Below, piece after piece: positions 42,533-54,616 of a stretch of DNA of 64,000 nt. The first letter of the stretch is position 1. Each line of letters opens with the position of its first letter. The DNA is from Adiantum capillus-veneris. Its lineage: Eukaryota; Streptophyta; Polypodiopsida; Polypodiales; Pteridaceae. The notes below the pieces were generated by a model that was not told the DNA's origin, searched no databases, and saw only the letters and a list, made by a program, of their open reading frames with translations. The DNA lies in the NCBI GenBank assembly GCA_014529385.2, contig CM043958.1:89491025-89555024 (forward strand). Reading direction: 5' to 3'. A program made the position numbers and the translations under genes.

Positions 42533-44330
42533 CTTACAGTTTTGATTGTTGTTGGATTTCTTTCACCGTGTGATTCTCCTCTTGTGGAACAAGCCACTTT
42601 ACCACACATAGCAACAAGGAACTATGGGACAAGCCTTACTATACCTTTTTCCACCCTCTTAAGTGATTGGTTGGGGACGCTTGAAAAATCACGATGATGG
42701 TATGGTTTAGCGTCATCATGAGAATAGGGATAGCTGAACTTGTTTATACTTGCTTGATGTTCTTGTGGTTAGTGGTTTAAATAACATGTGGATGATTGAA
42801 TTGTAAATTGAATCTGAAGGAGGTTTTCAATACAATTTTCTCACATGTTCCGTCATGATCGCCATCCAATAAATTACTTGTACATAGCTTAGCCTTGAAT
42901 AAGGTAGTTTAAAATTAATGATCATGAGAGACATCTCTTGTAAATATGTGGATAAGTTTGCATGCTTATAAAGAGGGGCCTAAAATTGATACAATCTATT
43001 TTAGTAAAATTATCACACAGTCAAGTGTAAAGAGGCACTTTGGGGGCTAAGATTAAGCCATCCTTGTGTAGATTCTTTTTCTCCCTCTACTTTATGTTTA
43101 AGCCTATGGATTTTGTCAACATCTTGCTAGTTATTTGTATCTTAGTATGTTGTGATAGTTGATTGATTGTACATGTGTAAGTTTGTGTTTAGCATGTCTA
43201 CATCAGATTTTAAAAGCTTGTAAGTGATACTTGGTTGTGTGTAGAGTTTCCATGGTTTTAGTTTAGTGGTTTTTCCTCCTCTCCAATCCAAATAGCGGTA
43301 TCTAAACCTTGATCTGAAAATTCAGCAAACAAAACTTTTGGATTGTTGAAGACGAAGATTAATTACGAAGAAAGATTTCACAAACCTCAAATTTCAATTG
43401 TTTTAATCGACTTTACAATTGATTAAATTTTATACAGCTTCAGTTATCAGCAACAGATTATGACATTCAAACATTCAACTACAATCTCAATATAAATCTA
43501 TAAAGAAGAAGAAGAGGAGGTGGTGGTCAAAGAGAATAACAAGAAGAATCCCCGAGTTTTGAGGCAAGTCGTGGAAAATCCGATTGCGGATAGCATAAGT
43601 TGAAATGGAAAAGAAGATTTTGGCCAAGATTTTGTTGCACAAAGAATTCTTTCTTTGAGAAGTGATGCTTTATCCAACTTCGATGCAATTCTATAAATTT
43701 CTCAAGGAACTTTTATTTATGTGAAGAAATTCTTGGTTGGTTACTTCAAAAGAGAAAGAAGAAAGGGAAGTGTAACTAAAGAGCTCTCGATCAATTCTTG
43801 AATGGGAAACTACTCTTATACACAAACTAGATGATGTCGACTTGCATTAAAAGAACTCCAAGTGCTTGCAACCAAGCAAGGGGAGTAATCTTTTCTTCTG
43901 TAGAAACCCTTGAAACCACACCCTCATGAGTTATGACACCTTTTTTTCCTCATGCCATGTCATCATCGCTACAACTCACATTATTTTTATAAAGTGTCCT
44001 TGCTTTATGGTCTTTTATCAAGTGACTCATAGACCCCATTCTCACCAAATCAACTAAACCCAAGCATGAAAAGAAAAAGAATAAGAATAAAATAAACTGC
44101 AAAGAATTATCTTTCAAAGATTTCGATGGCGCTAAAAAAGTTGACATAATACGTGCAGGGATTTGCCAATTAAATAATTATTTTCATGGAGGACACTTTT
44201 TTTTGCGTAATATGGTAATCAGCTTACCAGCAATGCTACCATGGAATTCCATAAAACAACATCATACGCATCCTCACACATGGCATCATTTCAAATGCCA
44301 ATTTCAAACTCTATTTAAACGCCAATTTTT
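42530..44330. other. Intergenic stretch
   Basis: AT-rich, no recognised gene or repeat pair. Short Ser/Lys-coding ORFs are not convincing. Confidence 0.5.
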
Positions 44331-45720
44331 TTGTGCACAAAGTACAAATACAATGGGATCTTGTTAAATAGACTCCAAATGAAAATGTACAAGCGTATGT
44401 CAATCATATTTGAAATTATATAATTCAATTGCAAACAATTGATCATGCTAGCAGGAGGAGGCTCAAAAGAAAGTTCATATTCAGCTTAGCTCCACATTTA
44501 GGGGCAAATGTGGATATGTTTAATCATTCTACTCTTGGAGAAGCATTTTGTTGGCACTTCATAGTGAAAAGAAGAATGGTGGACATCAACCATTCAATGG
44601 TTTTCAAGCTACTAATCAAGGAAGAAAGCCACAAAATTCTCCTAATTTGACAAGTTTAAAGATTTCAAACATCCATTTTTTTCAGAAAAGAGACCACATG
44701 CCTAATCAACCAAACAATTACAACAACACTCAGTCAACCAACCCTCAACAATTCACACCCTAAACCAGCCATAAGCCTAAACCCATTGGAAAGGCTCTCA
44801 AGAATTTTAAACGTTATAAATGGTATCGCTTTGGTCATTTTGCATATAAGTACCCACATTCTTAGGATAACAAAGTCACCACAACAACTACAAGCCCAAC
44901 AATATCAACTACCCTATAGTAACAATATTCAATCTCCTGTTGCCAACATGATAAAGCACAAATGAAAGTACTATGCATGCATAAGCTAACTTTAGAGACA
45001 AATATGATCCAAATTACGACATTGATCAAAATGAACCAAATCCAGGTAGCCCTATTTCTCCTCATGCATTGTTAAATATAAAGGGTAAAGTAGTGAACAA
45101 CACAAAGATCACTAAAACACAAAGATCACTATTTGGCTAAATGACAAGAGAAAGCATGATTCCATTTACTCACATTTAGCACATCAACTTTCTCTTTCTG
45201 AATCAAATGAACCACAAAGTAATTACTATGCTCAATAACCAAAAGTATACAATCATGAAGTGAAAAATTTATTGATTTACATACAAATTTTCAATCAACA
45301 AAGAACATTTCTTATTGCACTTTTGCATGGTATTGGCAAGATTCTTGATATGTCGTTATGTCATGAGTATAATCTCAACGCCAAAATTGGTTACCCTACA
45401 CGTTTTCTTTCATTCACACACAACAATAATTCAATACTTTTATCTCATCCTCATACTAGTAAAGACATTTACAAAATTATATTTAAACGTCAAATAGAGC
45501 ACTATGGATTTCTTGTTATGCCACTTATACACCTAATTAACCACATTTTCAATGATCATCAAGATTTTATAATTGTTTTCTTTGATGATATACTGGTTTC
45601 AATAAGTCTTTGAATGAACACAAAAAGCACCTTACACATGCTTTTGATTTACTACAAAAGAATGATTTGTTTTGTCTATGCGAACTTCTCACAAATCTCA
45701 ACTTGTCCATATTGAAATTT
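44331..45720 (+). pseudogene. Ty3/gypsy relic: gag end to RT, heavily decayed
   Basis: Gag end (about 44429-44650), an Asn/Gln/Pro-rich spacer, a ruined zinc knuckle at about 44815-44860 (KWYRFGHFAYKYPH, where the Cys positions read Trp, Phe, Tyr), a spacer with NEPNPGSPISPHALLNIKG like the start of the protease region, then RT: EHYGFLVMPL, and HIFNDHQDFIIVFFDDILVS at about 45545-45603 with the DD kept, then LNEHKKHLTHAFDLLQKND. Stops and frameshifts throughout; different gypsy lineage from 298-5303. Confidence 0.75.
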
Positions 45721-46550
45721 ATGGTCTAATGCATACTTTATGTTTGATGCTAGGTTTTCCTTTTAGATTTGAATTCTTTTTTGGAGGAAAAAATCTACTT
45801 CAAAGTATTCAGCTATTTTTGCCTGTTGGAGTTTAAAAATTTCTCTTTGATTACTTTCTTAACTAAAAGTTGGACTCCTTAAACTTGCCAAATGAAAAGG
45901 TCCTCATGGACCCCATTCTCCTTCTAATGGCAAGGCAAAGGTATAAGCACAAGTGGCAGAAAAAGAAGAAGAAAAAGAAAAGGACAACAACAACAACCAT
46001 GTAACACTATCGATAATGAGAAAAACATTCTCTAAAGATATGTCTATTATTTCTCTTTCTCTTGTAGTGTGGTCATTTTTGGGAAAGCTTGGGTGAGCTG
46101 GGTATCTATATTGTCTACATTGTTTGAGGGGAGATCCTTTCTCTTGGATTGGAGGCTATTTTTCATCTCCTTGATTGGAGATTAGCTCTTTTGTTGGATT
46201 GGAGGTGTGCTATTTTCTCTTGGTTTGGAGTCTCTTAAATTGGATTCATTGTCTATTGATTTTGGATTAGAGTGGATTTTATTTGGTTTTCATCCACATC
46301 TCATTGTTGGTTAGTTGAGTCTATGTGGAAATAGTCATGTGGAGCCTATGTGGCATATCCTACTTGTACAAGAGGCAAAACACACCTCTTGTAGGTTTTT
46401 GGTCCATCATTGTAGGGGATTCTTATTCTCTCCAATATATTAGCAAGCTTGTACACATTTATACCTTTTAATGCAAAGCTTGTTTATTTTGTTTTGACAT
46501 CAATGTGACATTGGTACTCTCTTAATCATGAATGCTATTTTGTAGAATCC
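45721..46550. other. Gene-poor stretch with repeated GGATTGGAG motifs
   Basis: Between 46150 and 46290 the motif TTGGATTGGAG and variants occur four to five times at irregular spacing. No coding sequence. It may be the remains of an LTR. Confidence 0.4.
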
Positions 46551-46745
46551 TCCAAAGACTATAACAATCAAGTTATTTATGTCTACACAAAACACATTGA
46601 TGTGCAACTTCATTATGTTAGAGAGACTCTTAAAGTAAGAGATTAGCTTTGGCATACATGCCATCACAAGGATTTTGACAATGTTACTAATCTTACCACA
46701 AAGGTGTTTGCTTCTCATATGATGTCCAAAGATTTTGTGAACCTT
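46551..46745 (+). pseudogene. Old copia RNase H fragment
   Basis: YDNQVIYVYTKHIDVQLHYV and RETLK, then after a stop a degraded counterpart of the 'VPTQDNLADLFTKAL' block (CHHKDFDNVTNLTTKVF). More diverged than family A and therefore from an older insertion or another family. Confidence 0.65.
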
Positions 46746-46964
46746 TTGGCTTCGTGTCCTTTGCTGATGTTTATAATCTATAGGACCAAGTATGCTTTAT
46801 TTTACTTGGCACATATTCTTTGCAGCATAGCACGATGCTATTTGGGAGATGTTGTTGAGAGAGTTCCTCAAAAATTGCAACCTCTATGTGTTATGTAAAC
46901 ACATAGAGGTTGCGTTGTATATATGAATTTGCATTAGATTTTTTGATCTTCACTTTAGTCATTG

Positions 46965-48034
46965 CTTCTTCTCGTGCTTGTATGAGAAAGCTGACACTCA
47001 TTTGGTTAAACGAGGCTTTTGTAACGGTCCAACAAAAAGCACTTTGTATGTAAAGTGTGAGGGTGATGTACTTTTCATCGTTGTTCTTTATGTTGATGAT
47101 TTGCTGATCACTAGACCCAACGAGACACATGTTGCTGAATTTAAGGCTTATTTGAATGCTAATTTCAATATGAAATATTTGGGGTTGTTGCATCATTACT
47201 TGGGCATACGGTTTAAGCAATGTGATGGTTGTATTGCCTTGTGTCAAACAAGCTACATAGAATCATTACTATGTAAGTTTGGACTTGAGGAATGCAAGCG
47301 TATTGCTACTCCCATGGACACATGTTTGAAATTGATTCTTCATGATGCTGGTGATCTTCCCAATGTCACTCTTTGCTATCGAATGCCTTATTTATGTATG
47401 CAACACTAGGCTTGATATTCAGTTTGCAGTCTCACAAGTCTACAGATTTATGCATAGCCCAGGGTCTAAGAAGAATTAGTAGGCTCTTAAGAGGATTTTT
47501 CACTACTTGAGTGGAACTTTGCATCTTGGCTTGTTTTATCCCAAGGAGGGCACCAAATTTACATGCTTCTTTGACCTCAAATTGGGCTGGTTGTTTTGAC
47601 ACGTGAGTGTCCACGAGTGGTTTTTGTTTCATGCTTGACTGTTCATGCATATCATGATTGAGCAAGAAGCAACCTACTGTGGCCACTTCCGTTGTTGTGA
47701 GGCTAAGTAGAGGGCAGTATTCATAGCTATGCTTGAGCATGTATGGCTCAGACACCTTATGGATGATTTGGGTGTTGGACATGACACTGCCAACATCATC
47801 TACAGTGACAGCTAGAGCGCATTGGCAGTTGCAAGGAACCCAGTTTTTCATGCTCGCACAAAGCACATTGAGGTGCATTACCACTATGTAAGAGAGAGAC
47901 TCTTAGCAGGAGAGATCAGCTTGGCTTATGTGCCAATGCAAAACAACCTTGTAGATCTCTTCACAAAGGCATTGTCTTGTGAGAAGTTGGAAGCTTTCCA
48001 CAAAGCTTTGGGCTTACTCCCCTTTGTGGACTGA
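46965..48034 (+). pseudogene. Copia family A RT / RNase H fragment (fourth copy)
   Basis: Starts abruptly in RT at SCLYEKADTHLVKRGF, then a 143-codon open stretch with FIVVLYVDDLLITRPNETH (YVDD kept) and HHYLGIRFKQCDGCIALCQT. RNase H follows in pieces with stops: WAGCFDT, LSKKQPTVATS, and an open end from 47822 (RNPVFHARTKHIEVHYHYVR to EKLEAFHKALGLLPFVD). No LTR follows, so it is a truncated piece. Confidence 0.88.
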
Positions 48035-48737
48035 TCATGTCCTCAAGGCATGACACTTCCGTATAGGCTTTTTTCAATAGTCTCCATCACCTTGATACAA
48101 GCTTGCTACAAATGTAGTGATGACAAAAGAACTCTTTTACAAATCTTAGTTCCTTATGCATAGCTCCAAATATGGAGATTCTTTCTCTTGTGTACTGAAC
48201 AAATTGGATACCTAGATAATAGGGACACGGATAACATCTACCGGATCCATTCTATACCTAAAATACACATCCAAAACTTATATTGTGTCAGTTTTGTTTT
48301 GGCATGGGTACAAACAAGGGATCCAACTTCTCATATCTCCGAATTAAGTGGATGCTTTAAGCCTTTTTTGTACCACTTGATATAGTAATAATACCTCTTT
48401 CAGTTTTAAGATGTAACCAACATTAACTTTATTTTTTAAGTGTAAAAATATTTACAAAAATATATTTATACTCACTTACATTAGCTATGTTTGAGTTTTT
48501 TCAAATTTTTTTTGATATGAGTTGTTGATAAAGTATACCAATTACATTTAAAAACACACATACAAACACAAAGTTCTAATATAATTTGTTAGAGATTGAA
48601 GTTGGAATTTGTTTATTAGTAGTTTTGTTTAGTTGTCCAGCTTAGACCTCTAATAGTGGTATCAACTCACACTTGCAATATGCTCAGATTGACTGGTTTC
48701 ATGGAAGAAGGCACTACCATGTCACTTTCTCTTGTGT
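48035..48737. other. Intergenic stretch left of the CACTA element
   Basis: AT-rich with no recognised gene. A TAGTGGTATCAACTC sequence at about 48653-48667 resembles a primer-site context but has no LTR support. Confidence 0.5.
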
Positions 48738-48740
48738 TTC

Positions 48741-48960
48741 CACTAGAAGAGCTCGCTTAAATTCCGACGTCAAATTACCACCGTCAATGGCGGGCGTCGG
48801 TATATGTGTAAATAAACCAGGAGGGAGATCTTTTTTTTTAATTTTTCGACGCTCATATCGGCGTCTATACTGGCGCCTGTATAGATGTCTGTACCGACGC
48901 GCATACCAGTGCTCATACCAACACCTGTACCGACGGACCCTGCAAAAAACAAAAGGTCTT
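48741..48960. repeat. Left terminal and subterminal repeats of CACTA
   Basis: Terminal CACTAGAAGAGC, then several copies of CGACGC / GGCGTC / CGTCGGTAT in both orientations. These are the positions where the transposase accessory protein of such elements would bind. Right counterpart: 60055-60322. Confidence 0.85.
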
Positions 48961-49559
48961 TCCTGCGCATTTCCCTCCTTTCTTTGCTTCTTCTCTTACC
49001 CTCCTCCTCCTCACTTTATGCAGATCTACTGCCTCACAACTTGTCGGAGGAGAGATTCTCACTCGTGGACTACTCCCCATCATCAAGGTGAGATTCTTTT
49101 CAAGTTTCCTTGTAGGTTTGTGAAATTTAGTGTATATGTGTGTAACATAGTGTGTGTGCGTGTGCGTGTGTGTGCATTTTTGCAGATTTGAGGACATTTT
49201 TCCAACTCTTTCTTGCTCAAATAGGCCGCATGTGAGTGCTCTAACTTTCTTTTTTGTTGCACACACACATACACACACATTCACATAAACATGCATGCAA
49301 GTATATAAAAATGTACACTAAACAATATAAACACATTATAATTAAATAAAACAACACATAGATTTACACATAATTAAACACACTACGTGCACACACAATC
49401 ACATTTTCAATTTATAATTTTTATACAATTTTATTTTAAAATTATATTGTACTTTAACTTGTGGCTTATCGTAGGTGTTATGAATGTTAATGTAAGAATG
49501 TTCAAGTTATAAGTGTTGATTATTTTTTATTACATTTGATTATTTTCATATGTTTGACA

Positions 49560-50490
49560 ATTTTCACTGGAAAAAGGGAGAGCAAGGCCCAAAGAGATGA
49601 CCTGCAGGCTGTGGGTCGAATGCCAAAGACGTGGCCTCGACTTAAACCGAATGGAAAGTTTGCTATACCAAAAGGTCCATGGGTTTTGAGTCGTGCAAAA
49701 GAGCAACAAGTGAAGAAGACTATATATTCATTCAAGACTCCCACTTGGTCCATGTGATGTTTGAAAATGGTTTTTACGAGAGATGACAATCTTAGTCGTC
49801 TTAAGTCCCACGATTGGCATGAATTTTTTCAGTTTATCTTACCAATTTCCATAAAGGATTGTTTGACAGATGACATAAGAAGAACAATCTATAAAATCAG
49901 TGAGTTGGTATGCTAGATCAGTTCAAAAGAGATAAGAGAAGACAACATCGATGAAGCATGCTTAAATGCTATTGAAGCAGTATGTATGGTGGAGAAGTTC
50001 TTTCCAACAAACATTCTTACCATCCCGATGCATGTACTTGTGCATGTGGTCGATGAAGTTCCAGTTGTTGGGATAGTCCATAGCAGGTGGATGTTCTTCT
50101 CGGAGAGATTTATGAAGACTTTAAAGGGGTTTATGAATTTTTCGGCTTCATTGATCCAGAGATGCCCCAAATGTGGACTATTGAGTTCAACGTCAAGGTG
50201 ACAGGGAACGAGCCGCAGGGACAAGGTATCATTAGGAAGATGGACATCACAATGCGAGAAAAGGTTATGAGATTTTGCATTCTCAACTCAGACATCATGC
50301 AAAAGTGGCTAGAGAGACACGAAGAGGAAAAGCAACAACGCTTGACAGATTGCTTGCAATTCAAGCGCAACCGTGCCACTAGAAACCTTCCTTTTCCAGG
50401 TCATCTTCAAAAATTGCCCGACTTTCCAATTGGGCGGTGGTTAGATGCAACAATTCTCAGAGGCAAAGAGGAATGGAGTGTTGATTACTG
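49560..50490 (+). pseudogene. TNP2-type transposase, middle part (DUF4218-like region)
   Basis: In shifted frames: MPKTWPRLKPNGKFAIPKGP, a TIYSFKTPTWSM block, then SRLKSHDWHEFFQFILPISI, then a stop and MVEKFFPTNILTIPMHVLVH, VVDEVPVVGIVHSRWMFFSE and RFMKTLKGF. The last three match the TNP2 DUF4218 signature ('EK.FPP.FFD.MVHL..HL..E....GPV.YRWMYPFER.MK.LKG'). A 134-codon frame (50087-50491) follows. The catalytic transposase_21 region that normally precedes this is absent. Confidence 0.8.
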
Positions 50491-50641
50491 AAGAGGAAGA
50501 GGAGATGTGAGGGGGTTGCGATTAGCATGTAAATTTTCACCTTGCATTCTCAACCCAGACATCATGCAAAAGTGGCTAGAGAGACACAAAGAGGAAAAGA
50601 AGGAACGCTTGACAGATCGCTTGCAATTCAAGGGCAACCGT
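50278..50641 (+). repeat. 266 bp tandem duplication inside the CACTA transposase
   Basis: Text from GCATTCTCAAC recurs after 266 bp (50278 and 50544), including WLERHEEEKQQRLTD versus WLERHKEEKKERLTD. The second unit is split at 50641 by the LTR element and finishes at 57078-57241, where GGAATGGAGTGTTGATTACT-like sequence (50470 region) reappears. Duplication therefore preceded the insertion. Confidence 0.85.
50638..50641. repeat. Target-site duplication CCGT (left) of the nested LTR element
   Basis: CCGT (ACCGT if the terminal A is shared) precedes the LTR at 50642 and follows the other LTR at 57078-57081. Rejoining gives AACCGTACCACT, matching the uninterrupted first unit (AACCGTGCCACT at about 50368). 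Confidence 0.85.
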
Positions 50642-52657
50642 TGTCGAGAAATTTACGGTCTTGCCAGGAAAGCACCGGGCTTATGGCTGTGAGAGTTTGT
50701 GAGAGAACTCAACAAAAACTATATGAAGGAGTTAAACCATAGATGCCATGAAGACTAGGGTTTGGAAAGAAGTGCAATCAAAGAAGACTCAGTCTTTCTC
50801 TCTTGCACTCACACACACAAAGAAAGAACACAAAAGAGAATGTCAAAACAATACGAAAATGAAAACATCAAGGCTATGGTCATATCGTATCATGGGTAAT
50901 ATGAAAGGGTTAATAGATGAGTTAATGGCATTCAATCTTGGCTTACCAAATAGGCTACAAATTGTTCTTTGGAATTGTAGCTTTGTGCTTATCGTAGTAT
51001 ATATATTTTGTCTAGTGATTGGGATTAATTGTGTGTACAAATCCTCTTGGTTCATAGTAAGATAACTACGCTTACATCAAAAGAAAAATTATAGTCTATG
51101 AGAGGTAGTATGATGGGATCCGGTGATAGAAGTATTTCATTGAGTCTTTCTGGGCCAAAGAGAAACACTATACATTGTTGAAAGTGTATTTTACGGCTAA
51201 TCCATACTTTAATTCTAATAGATTGTACAGAGTGAAAGCGATAGAAATTATCATCATGTGGGTTATTCATCTAGGATAGTATGTGAGAAATGTAGATATG
51301 AGAGATGTGAAGAAATGAGAAGTTTCCCTCCCAAGCCCTATTCTTGCCCGTAGGCAATAAGGATACTACGGGGAGAGATGTACCTGTAGCAAAGAGAACC
51401 TAAAATTTGTAGAGAGGATGAATTACTAAGAGTGAGAGAGATAGATTTGGTTAAGGAGATAATATTAGATATATATATATATATATGTGCTGGATTAGAG
51501 ATGAAAAAGAAAACAATAAGAAATCAAGAAAACATCAATGTAGAACACATCTTACTTGACAAACCCTTTGGCACCATTATTGATGGAGAGAGAAGAAGAA
51601 GGGAGAACTCCACTTTGATTGATACGCCAAGTGCAAGACCTTCTTTGATTAGAGTTGATCTTCCAAGGATAGCGTACAAGAATGGCTAGTCTTCCTCTAG
51701 GAGAAAGTGTAAGCTTGGGCTTATGTTAATGGCTAAGTACAATTAGGCATTACTACTCACTCCCTCAAGAATTCCTCTCATCAATGGCTTGAATGCTTGA
51801 GTTCATTTCAAGGAAGAAAAGGTCCCTTTTTATAGGTGAAGGGAGCCCCCAAGGGTTTACACAAGAAGAGAGGAGCCAGTGTGAACAGAAATTGGAAAAG
51901 TTGGAAATGAGCTGTCCCTGCATGATGTGGGAAAACTGGGGTCCAGTGTTTTGATCATATCTCCTCAACCGTGGCTCCAAATAAAAAAGTAAAAATATGG
52001 GCAAAAACTTCAGCTCATTAGCTACGATTTTCATTTTAAAATCATTTTCCAATTCGGATTGGAACCTTGTGTAAAAAATTCATCAAAATAGGGTCCATTT
52101 GTGACAGCAAAAGTCTTCCCGTGGTCCCCTTAGCCTAGACTTTCATTTAATTCCAAAGGACACCTCATGCCATATGAAAGCATGACATTGCTCCTTGACA
52201 AAGTTTTGTAATCATGCTTGCAATAATGCATTAAAATAAGTGTATCTTTGAAATCATGCCACCTAGTGTCCCACTAGGATTTGATTTCCTCCTAGTAGCT
52301 ATTTAAAAAGAAATATAAGAAAAGCATAAAAAATACATAGAATATATATATTGTAGTTTACCCTAGATATAGGATCTAGGTAGGGTGTGAGATGATAATG
52401 AGATAGTAGAAATAAAGAATCAATGCTTTTTGCCCCAAGTTAAAGAGGCGGAGCTATTGACGTTTTTCCCATAGTATTTTTTTATGGTAAAGTAAGAATA
52501 GGTTACCCTTGAGATAAATAATAGAATGAGATAGAAGGCTTATTATTATACTTAAATATGTATATGTATATTATAGGAAAAATAATTATGTATCTAAAAA
52601 ATTACAAGATAGATCTTGTAGCATGCGTTCCCACTATGTACGTGTCACAGCACGACA
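50642..52657 (-). repeat. 3' LTR (element orientation), 2016 bp
   Basis: Near-identical to 55047-57077. Contains an (AT)n run (51470-51486) that is shorter than in its partner (55873-55909). A TATAAAAAGGGACC sequence on - lies at about 51821-51835. Confidence 0.95.
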
Positions 52658-54616
52658 TCCACCCCCTCTAAACCTGCACATCCTCCGGCATGTGCCAACC
52701 TCATGGTAACTTGTGAAAGGAATTGTATCCCCTGTCATCCCATGACCTCCTCCAGGATCATATGGGTAACTCAAGAACTTGTATTGTACTAAGCATTGAG
52801 ATTCTCCGCATCTTTTAATTTCTCTCGGATCAGAAGAAATTGTTATATACATCTGTCTCCAAAACATCTGTAACAAATCTCCATTATGCGCAAAATCTTC
52901 ATGACGTAGAGACATAAGTTCCTCATCCTCCTCTTTAAAAAACACTTCCAGGCTTCCTGTAATATACTTGAAAGATTTTTGAAACTGCACTTCAACCTTT
53001 TCACCAACCTCTAAATCCATATGTACCTCTTTCGCATAGAAGTCTGAATCTGCATCTTCATTCTCAAAAGAATCCTCTAGATAGCCTTTCTCAACATTGA
53101 GAGAAACCTCAGAAATATGCATGGTAAACCTCTCATCAATTCTCTCAACTTTTAGCAAATACCTCTCCAGCTTTACATCATGAAACTTTGCATACCTCTC
53201 AAATATGGTGTCTAATTCCCTTTCCATATCATCGTGGTTGGTATGCTCCCGGTCACTTGTAACCAACTGCTCAAAAACCTCCTTGGAGTTAATCTCTGAC
53301 ACAATATCTTCACCTCTTATTCTTTTTTGACCCATCCCTAAATTATCTTCAACTGAATCATGTCTCCACTCATCTAGGGAGAACCCTTCTTCATTACATG
53401 ACTCTGATGTCAGCATAGAGCTAGCATCCTCTTCTTGCTTCAAGGCATCACCATGTATACCCTTCCTATCCATAGCAGATAGATGCTCACAAACTTGCTT
53501 GCAATTTATACCCCGTGACACAAGACCTAAATCCCTTTTATGCCTCAGATATTGTTTGCATACCTGCATGTAACCGAATTTCTTAGAACCCTGTATAGTA
53601 GGCACTTTATGGCAAGCATCTTTATTTGCATCTTCACACAGATAAGAAATATCACCCCAATCACAGACCATATCCGAAGAGGTTTCTTGCTCTTCTACTC
53701 TATCCTCTAATGTCACTTCAACATGTATAGCATAACCAAACACTTTTCTATCTTTGATTTGTGAATCTTGAAGATTCATAGCTTCATCTGCAGAACCCCA
53801 ATCCTCATGCAGAGAATCTGCATCTGTCATTCCTTCCTCTACCATGGAATTGTGAAAGCTTGTTGCATCTAGCTCTAAATAATGCACAATTTCATGAGTC
53901 ATCTGCATCACATCTGCTACTCCATATATACAAGACATACATATTACTCTGTCAATGCACTCCTCTTCTTCCACCTCGTCTAACTGAGGTACTTCACAAT
54001 CCGCAATGCTACTAGCAGAGCTATACTCACAAAGGAAGAGATTTTCAATCACCCCCTCTAAATCAGCACTTTTGCAGCTAGGCATATCCATTTGGGTAGT
54101 ACCACATGCATCAAACTCGCATAGGAAAGCATTGATAATGGTTTCTTCATCCTGGTATATGTCTTTAGTATAGGCATCCGGCTCTTCTAAACTTGGTAAA
54201 AGTTCCTGGATCTGCTCAAAAGTAGATTGTAGCACATCACTAATATAGCCGTCTTCCACCTGTTTTCCCTTCACATCCTGTGTCAAAACCATAGCATCCT
54301 CATCCTTGTATATACACTCATGTGCATCTTCAAACGAATCAAAAGGAGCGTCCAAATCATCTATCATAGCCGACGAGTTTGCATCATCCTCTAAGTCGCT
54401 TTGAGCCGTTTCAGGCGCCTGGATAGCATCATGAGAGTCATTATCTTGAGATACGAAGGTTACGAGACCCAAACGTGCATAAATAGCTTGCACTATGTCT
54501 GCTTCATCATACAATAAATTTGCATCTTGCAAAAGATATGCATCTATTACTGCTTCTAAATTGGCCTGTATGGATGTGTTGACACTTGCATGGCTTACAG
54601 GAGACACCAACTCTAG
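52634..54616 (-). CDS. Long acidic ORF of unknown function in the LTR element
   Basis: About 660 codons, open, in the same frame as the gag-like ORF upstream and separated from it by one UAG (54617-54619). There is no ATG at its beginning (first codons CTA GAG TTG), so it is made by readthrough, by another start, or is the split half of one protein. Very rich in Asp and Glu. An internal repeat is visible: INCKQVCEHLSAMDR (about residue 370) and INSKEVFEQLVTSDR (about 445). The C-terminus, with YPYDPGGGHGMTGDTIPF, overlaps the polypurine tract and LTR. No protease, RT, integrase or known cellular domain was recognised. Confidence 0.7.
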   Translation of the reverse strand, partial: LELVSPVSHASVNTSIQANLEAVIDAYLLQDANLLYDEADIVQAIYARLGLVTFVSQDNDSHDAIQAPETAQSDLEDDANSSAMIDDLDAPFDSFEDAHECIYKDEDAMVLTQDVKGKQVEDGYISDVLQSTFEQIQELLPSLEEPDAYTKDIYQDEETIINAFLCEFDACGTTQMDMPSCKSADLEGVIENLFLCEYSSASSIADCEVPQLDEVEEEECIDRVICMSCIYGVADVMQMTHEIVHYLELDATSFHNSMVEEGMTDADSLHEDWGSADEAMNLQDSQIKDRKVFGYAIHVEVTLEDRVEEQETSSDMVCDWGDISYLCEDANKDACHKVPTIQGSKKFGYMQVCKQYLRHKRDLGLVSRGINCKQVCEHLSAMDRKGIHGDALKQEEDASSMLTSESCNEEGFSLDEWRHDSVEDNLGMGQKRIRGEDIVSEINSKEVFEQLVTSDREHTNHDDMERELDTIFERYAKFHDVKLERYLLKVERIDERFTMHISEVSLNVEKGYLEDSFENEDADSDFYAKEVHMDLEVGEKVEVQFQKSFKYITGSLEVFFKEEDEELMSLRHEDFAHNGDLLQMFWRQMYITISSDPREIKRCGESQCLVQYKFLSYPYDPGGGHGMTGDTIPFTSYHEVGTCRRMCRFRGGGCRAVTRT
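52657..52669 (-). other. Polypurine tract of the nested LTR element
   Basis: On -, AGAGGGGGTGGA lies directly before TGTCG of the 3' LTR. It is the expected second-strand primer and confirms the minus orientation. Confidence 0.8.

Noticed and set aside
48673-49191. 172-codon ORF on +
   Set aside because: It spans the CACTA left end and translates the subterminal repeats (RRLYRRAYQ-type runs); not a gene.
52634-54616. Acidic ORF as a host gene captured by the LTR element
   Set aside because: Possible, but it has no intron signature, no recognised plant domain, and is in frame with gag across one stop; I kept it as an element ORF.
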